Source of the DNA: Nectonema munidae
Taxonomy: Eukaryota; Nematomorpha; Nectonematoida; Nectonematidae
Reading direction: 5' to 3'
Length of the DNA stretch: 64,000 nucleotides
NCBI GenBank assembly: GCA_030549495.1
Contig: JAUIRK010000702.1
Location: 1-64,000 of the forward strand
A model generated the notes under the pieces. It did not search any database. It saw only the letters and a program-made list of their open reading frames with translations, and was not told the origin of the DNA. Shown here in pieces: positions 50,901-56,900 of the stretch; the first letter of the stretch is position 1; each line of letters begins with the position of its first letter. A program made the position numbers and the translations under genes.

Positions 50901-53900
50901 ACCCATGTTATTTATCAAACATGGATTTGTGCAAACGTTCAGCCAATACTTTTCTTTACCGAACTCGAGTGGTTCACTTTAAGTTAAAGCTTCACTTGAC
51001 GAGCGCAGTAAAACGAAATTTCAAGTGTGAGTAGTCATATTTCATATTTTTAAGCCATTAAAAAAATGCGCATTTACATCTATAGAATTAGCCCTGAAAA
51101 GCAATAAAAAAAACACTTACTCAATCCAAAGACTAACTTTTTATTCTTTTTAAATGTGATTTATTGGTAGAAATGGCAAATGACCCAATATGGGTGCAAT
51201 ATTCTGCGCAAAACGATTCACTCAGTGTCCTCTTCTCGATCCCCATGGAACCTCTTGGTGGCACTGCCAACTCCAGTTTGAAAACCACTGAGCTAAGGTA
51301 GTGATGTAATCACAATCACAAACAAGGTAATCTAACTTGATAAAATCAGTGCACTTATGGTGGAAGTGAGAGCTTACAGTGGAAGTATAATGTCGGGTAA
51401 CAATGGTTGTGTGTTCATTGAACAAAATTTTTTATAATAAATTTTGAAAATTAAAAAAAAAGTTTGACTCTCCCCAAATTTTGAGGATGTGCGCCTCTGC
51501 TTCCAAGCTACAGCCAATGAAGTGAATAAAATAATAAAAATTAATACCCTAATTCCTTAATACAAGAGAGAGGTAAATTTAGGGATTCAAAAAGCGGCCT
51601 CATCAACTCTAAAGATACTTTCATCTCTATGCGAATCAAGGACTACAATAATATAATCATCCAAAAACATTATAAGATGGATTGCAAAGACGTAGAAATG
51701 TTTCAGCATAAATATTCATAATAAATTACATTCAAATTAATATATAGATATAAAATACATCAAGAAATATTTCAAAAATAAATTGATAGAAAAAAATTAC
51801 CCTGGGACATAGTTGTTTATATATTTTAAAAATATTCATATTTTATAGTTTTTAAAAATAGAAGCTTGAGCAATTAAATTTTTATAATATTGAGAGAGTG
51901 AAAAATAAGTTTTGAATTATAATAATCAAAAGATAAGATAAGAGATACTCAAATTTATTCAAATATTTTCTTCTTTCTTTTTGTAGTGAAAGTTTTTCTT
52001 CAAACACTTTTTGTCGTTTTTCACCACTAATATTTTTGGCTGGAGCATGAACAAAATTTTCATCAGAGTTGATCACTAACAAATTAAAATATCAAATTAC
52101 TTTAGAATATATTTAGCATTTAAATGTATCAAGAGAACTTCAAAAAACGTAACGAATGAATATAATGCTATAAATTAATCGCTAAAAACACAAGAAACGA
52201 GAGAATTTAAAAACAAAAAGCAGTGCTAAAACTCATATTGTTTTAGGGCCTAATTTCGACAGATAAATCTACCCACGCTAAATTTTTATTCATGAAAAAA
52301 AAGTATCACTTATAAAGAAAAAATCCAAACAGAACATTTAAAAACTATTCGGAAAGTGAAATTATCCGAATTGTGAAAAAGCTGGGATTTTTCTGTCAAA
52401 ATGTAAGTAGTTAAACCATGATATTACTGAAATATAACCAATATAACTCCTATATATTTATTAAAAAAATGTCGATCTTTTATCTTTCCTGCTTTCAACG
52501 ATGAAAAGAGAGAGAAAAATTTTAAGATAAAAAATCTATTTGTATACAGATAATGAAGTCCGGTTTAACAAAGGTTACAACTTGATAAAAGGGTTTATAA
52601 CATATGTGTAAATGAAAAGAAGATAAATAATGGAAATCAATATTTATGCTTAACATTAATTCCTGACGTTATTACTAAACCCAGGCGACATTTTATGTAT
52701 CTGATTGAAAAAATTAAAAATAATTTCAAGATAAAATACAAAAAAATTAGTAGAAAACGACATGAAGAAATGAGGATTAAAATTAGGGGATAGTTAAGGT
52801 GTCCCTTGTTTTAGACACAAAAATTTCAACAAACATTTAGTTACTACAAAATCGACAGTGTGTATAAAGTGACGCATCTTTTTTCAAATTATTAAAGAAG
52901 GAAAGAAAATAGAGTACATACCACGTCTAAGAAAGATTTGCTTCTTCATTTTTCATTATTTTATATTCATTTGTTCATCGATGAAAATCTTTTTTATATA
53001 TACTTTTTTATTTATACTAATATAACAAGTTTGATAAACAATTTTTGGAGCGATATAGAAATATTTCATCGGATAATCAGATGCCCAATTTTCTGATACC
53101 TACCTATCAAGAAATGATAGAAATGTAACCTTTAGCTGAGCCAACTAACTACTCATTTGACACAAGTGATGAGGAAAAAGATGAGGATAAGGAAATTACC
53201 ACACAATGTTTGAAAGATAAAGACTTTTGTCAGGTTTATTATTTCCTCAATAGTGTGTGCGATCGCTTACCACAGTTAAATTTATTAGATTCCCACCATT
53301 TACTGTAGAAATCGCATAAATAATGCAGTCCAGTTTATTTATTTAGAACTTTGGTGGTGAAGGAATTATTAAAAATGTATAAATGATGAAGAGCTTCTAG
53401 TTGCAAAGACTGATCAACTAATTTGAAAAAATAAATATTTATTGGTCTTGTAATGGGAGGAGGGAAGCTAAGAAATAAAAATATGTGAAGTGAGGTTCTT
53501 TGGTGTGTACTAGGGTGTCCACCCAGGGATTCCTCATCCTCGAGTCCCCGGGGAATCGTGAAATTTCAAAATCCTCGTCCTCGAAAAAAAATTTTAAATT
53601 TCCTCGGGGAATTTTTGAAAAAAAAAATTTGTCGAATCCGACGACAAAAATATCGAAGTAACGGAGAAGATGAAACATTAATCGTTAGCAACCAAAAAAC
53701 AGAGAAGAAAAGCGTGAAGGAGGAATTGGACGAATTTCTGAAGATTAATGAAAATGAAGAACGTGAAACTAAAAGCAAGATTTCAAGCATAGAGGAAATA
53801 ATGAAAAAAACATTTGACCTTTATTTAGAAACAAATAGGAGGCCCGAAGTTTTAGAAACTTTATTCAAAAATTTAAAGAGCATAAAACCAACTTCTGTGG

Positions 53901-56900
53901 ATGCCGAAAGAGTGTTTTCGTCATTATTTTTCTACAAAAATAAGAAACCAGTTGAATGATGAAACTTTGAACGCTCTAATTTTTCTTAGATATTTTTTTA
54001 AAACATAAATCTTTTATGCATTAAAATTTTTTTCAATAAAAATCTTATATGAGACTTTTAAATTTTCCTTTCTGAACAGTTTTTACTGTAAAAAAATCGC
54101 TTTTTCTTCCCCGGGGAATCCCCGAGGAAATTTCCAAAATTACGAGGTCCTTGTTCCCCGGGGAATGAAAAAAAGACCTTAAAGTGGACACACTAGTGTG
54201 TACCTTATTTGGTAAAAAGTGCTTCGAAATCGATTTCCTAAAAATAAGATACATCCACTTTAATAAAAAAAAATGTGGAAGGAAAGGAAATCTTGTACAA
54301 GATCATTTTTAGCATCATTTACTATTTATAGTGACCTTTCTATTTGTTCCACAAGCATATAAAGCTATTATAATAGATCGTGCTCAAATGTGTATGCACG
54401 CAGCGATAAATAATACAATGGCAAAATAAGTGAAAGGAATATCGCCAAGAAAAAATAATGAGCGAAAATTGTTCGGCCTCACTATTTCGCTGCACAGCAC
54501 TGTAGCAAAGTATCCTTCATATGGAGAGGAGATATGGAAGCTTAAGACTGTTCGATCAGAGGCGCACATACTCAAAATTATTGGGGGGGGGGGGGGGGGG
54601 AGAAATTTTTTTTGCAATTTTCAAAATTAGTGGTCTGGAAAATAGGGTATATTCAGCGCATACCTAAGGTCCTAAATTTATAAGACTACTTTATATTTTT
54701 TTTACAAAATTGGTGAATTTAAATACTATACTTTCAGCGAAAATATTTTAATTAAATTTGCAGAATATAGACTAGTTTAAAAAAATTCAAAATTGTTAGG
54801 GGGTGGAATAGACTTTTCATTTGAAAAATGAAGTAGTCTACCAGGCACATTACAGGAATTGATGAAAGGATATTTCATTCATAGAGAAAACAAATAACTG
54901 AAGGTTAGTTAGTTTTATGAGTGAATTTAGTCTAAAGGCAAAGAGTCTACTAGACACCCTGCGATGTTTATATGAAAAAATGTGTTTGTTGATTCAAGGG
55001 CAAGGGTATAAAATAAAGTTATAATTGTGCAAACAAAAAATTAAGATGGCATTATTTCATTTTACTCAGCATCATTCAAAAATAGTTTAAAAGCTAAATT
55101 TCTACAAGCTACAAAAAGTAAAATAACTTTTAACATTTTGCAATGATTTGCCTTTTATAATAACTTTTAAGTTAAAAGTCTATCAGAAAAAGTTATAGAG
55201 CTTCAACAAAAACTAACAAATTTTAGAGCATAACTTAAGTTTTTTGAAAACTAATTTGACGTACCCCCCTACAGCATACTCTATGGGTGGCATGGCAGAT
55301 TGGTTAAGATGATGGACTCAGCACGGAAGCCTCTGGTATCGATTCCTCATCGATACTTCGAATTTGAACGAATTTCGAATGTGTTCATAGTTTGACATAA
55401 GCGGTACACCAGTGCCTTGTCAATGAAAATACACACGCTGCACCTTACCTTTTAATCAAAATTGAAAAATTTGCTACATAATTAACATAAGAGAGAAAGA
55501 AAACAAGATAAACTAATAAGGCAATTTTCACTATTTTAAAATGAAACGTCTGTTCTCAGAATAATTTCAAAATAATAGGAAACATAAAGAATTAGATTTT
55601 ATTTAAAATTTTAAAATTTTTATAAAAGCAAAAGCCAACGTTTAAGTAGCTAACCCTTATAATAATTTTAAAAAAGGCCATTTTCGCCCCCCGGGTGTGC
55701 GCCCCTGTGTTCGATATCAAACAAAAATGAAAAGTTAACAGGTGCGTATAAGATGTCGAGTAAATTCAAAGAGCTAATAAATGTTCGTTTGAAATGAAGG
55801 AGAAAAAATAAGATTTTGATGAAAGGCCAATTACGAGAGTCTATCTATGTTGATACACAATAGCAAAAAATTAAGGGATTTTATATAGAAAAAGTACTAC
55901 TCGATAAAATAAAAATAATATTCACCTTTGCTTCCACTTTCTTTGTCTTCATCTTTGTTATTAACTTCCAAAGGAGCTAGGCCCAATTTTGCTCGAAGTT
56001 TGCTAAAAAATAAATAATTTTACGACCAATGTTCCTATTTTGAAACATAAGTAATTTCATCTTCGTCTGCTTTTTTCAATGACTTTGAATATAAATCGTC
56101 TGCGTTTTTTTTAGATATCGTCTGCTTTGCTTGGTCTTAAATGGGTTAAAAGGGAAATACTAATTTTCATATTATATACTGGAAAAGGTCGAATAGAATC
56201 CCTAACCTTTTTCAAAAGTTTTTTCTAGTTGGGAAGAAATATTTTCAAGGCATAGTAATATTTAGGTTACTATCTTATTAGTGACTCAAATTTCATCAGA
56301 TTATACTCATTAAAAAAAAATGGGAAATTTTTTAATCATTCTTTCATTTTTTTGCTTTGTTTAAAGCAAAATTCTTAGCAAGTTCAATTAGTTTTCGATA
56401 TAAAGCCAAAAAATAAAAAGTTAAGAATAATTCTTCTAATTACAATGAAGGACTTGGAAAACGTTTTGTCAGAAAAATGACTTTCTGTAACCTAAATCCA
56501 ACTAATGATCTATTTTACTTAGAAATTTCTTTACTTCGTATACTTTGATTAAGCCTTAAGGATTTGTTATTTGAAATCATAAAAGCAACATGCACAAATA
56601 GAACTTAAAAATGTCACTTTTCAAGTTGAAAATTTTCTGCGAAAAAAGAACGATGATTTTATAAATATTTCAGGGAGGGTGATTAGAGATAGAAAGGCAA
56701 CACAATCAGTAGTATTTCTAGTAATTCGGTAAAAAAAATTCTTAAAAAAGTAGCGATCGAATAAAGAAATTTGCAAAGCTGAAATCGTTCGGCTATATCT
56801 CATCAAAGTAAATAACAAAGAGACGAGGGGAGTAGAATTAACGATTTTCAAAAATGAGAAATTATTCAAGTCCAACACAAAAATCTAAACCTCAAATTTA

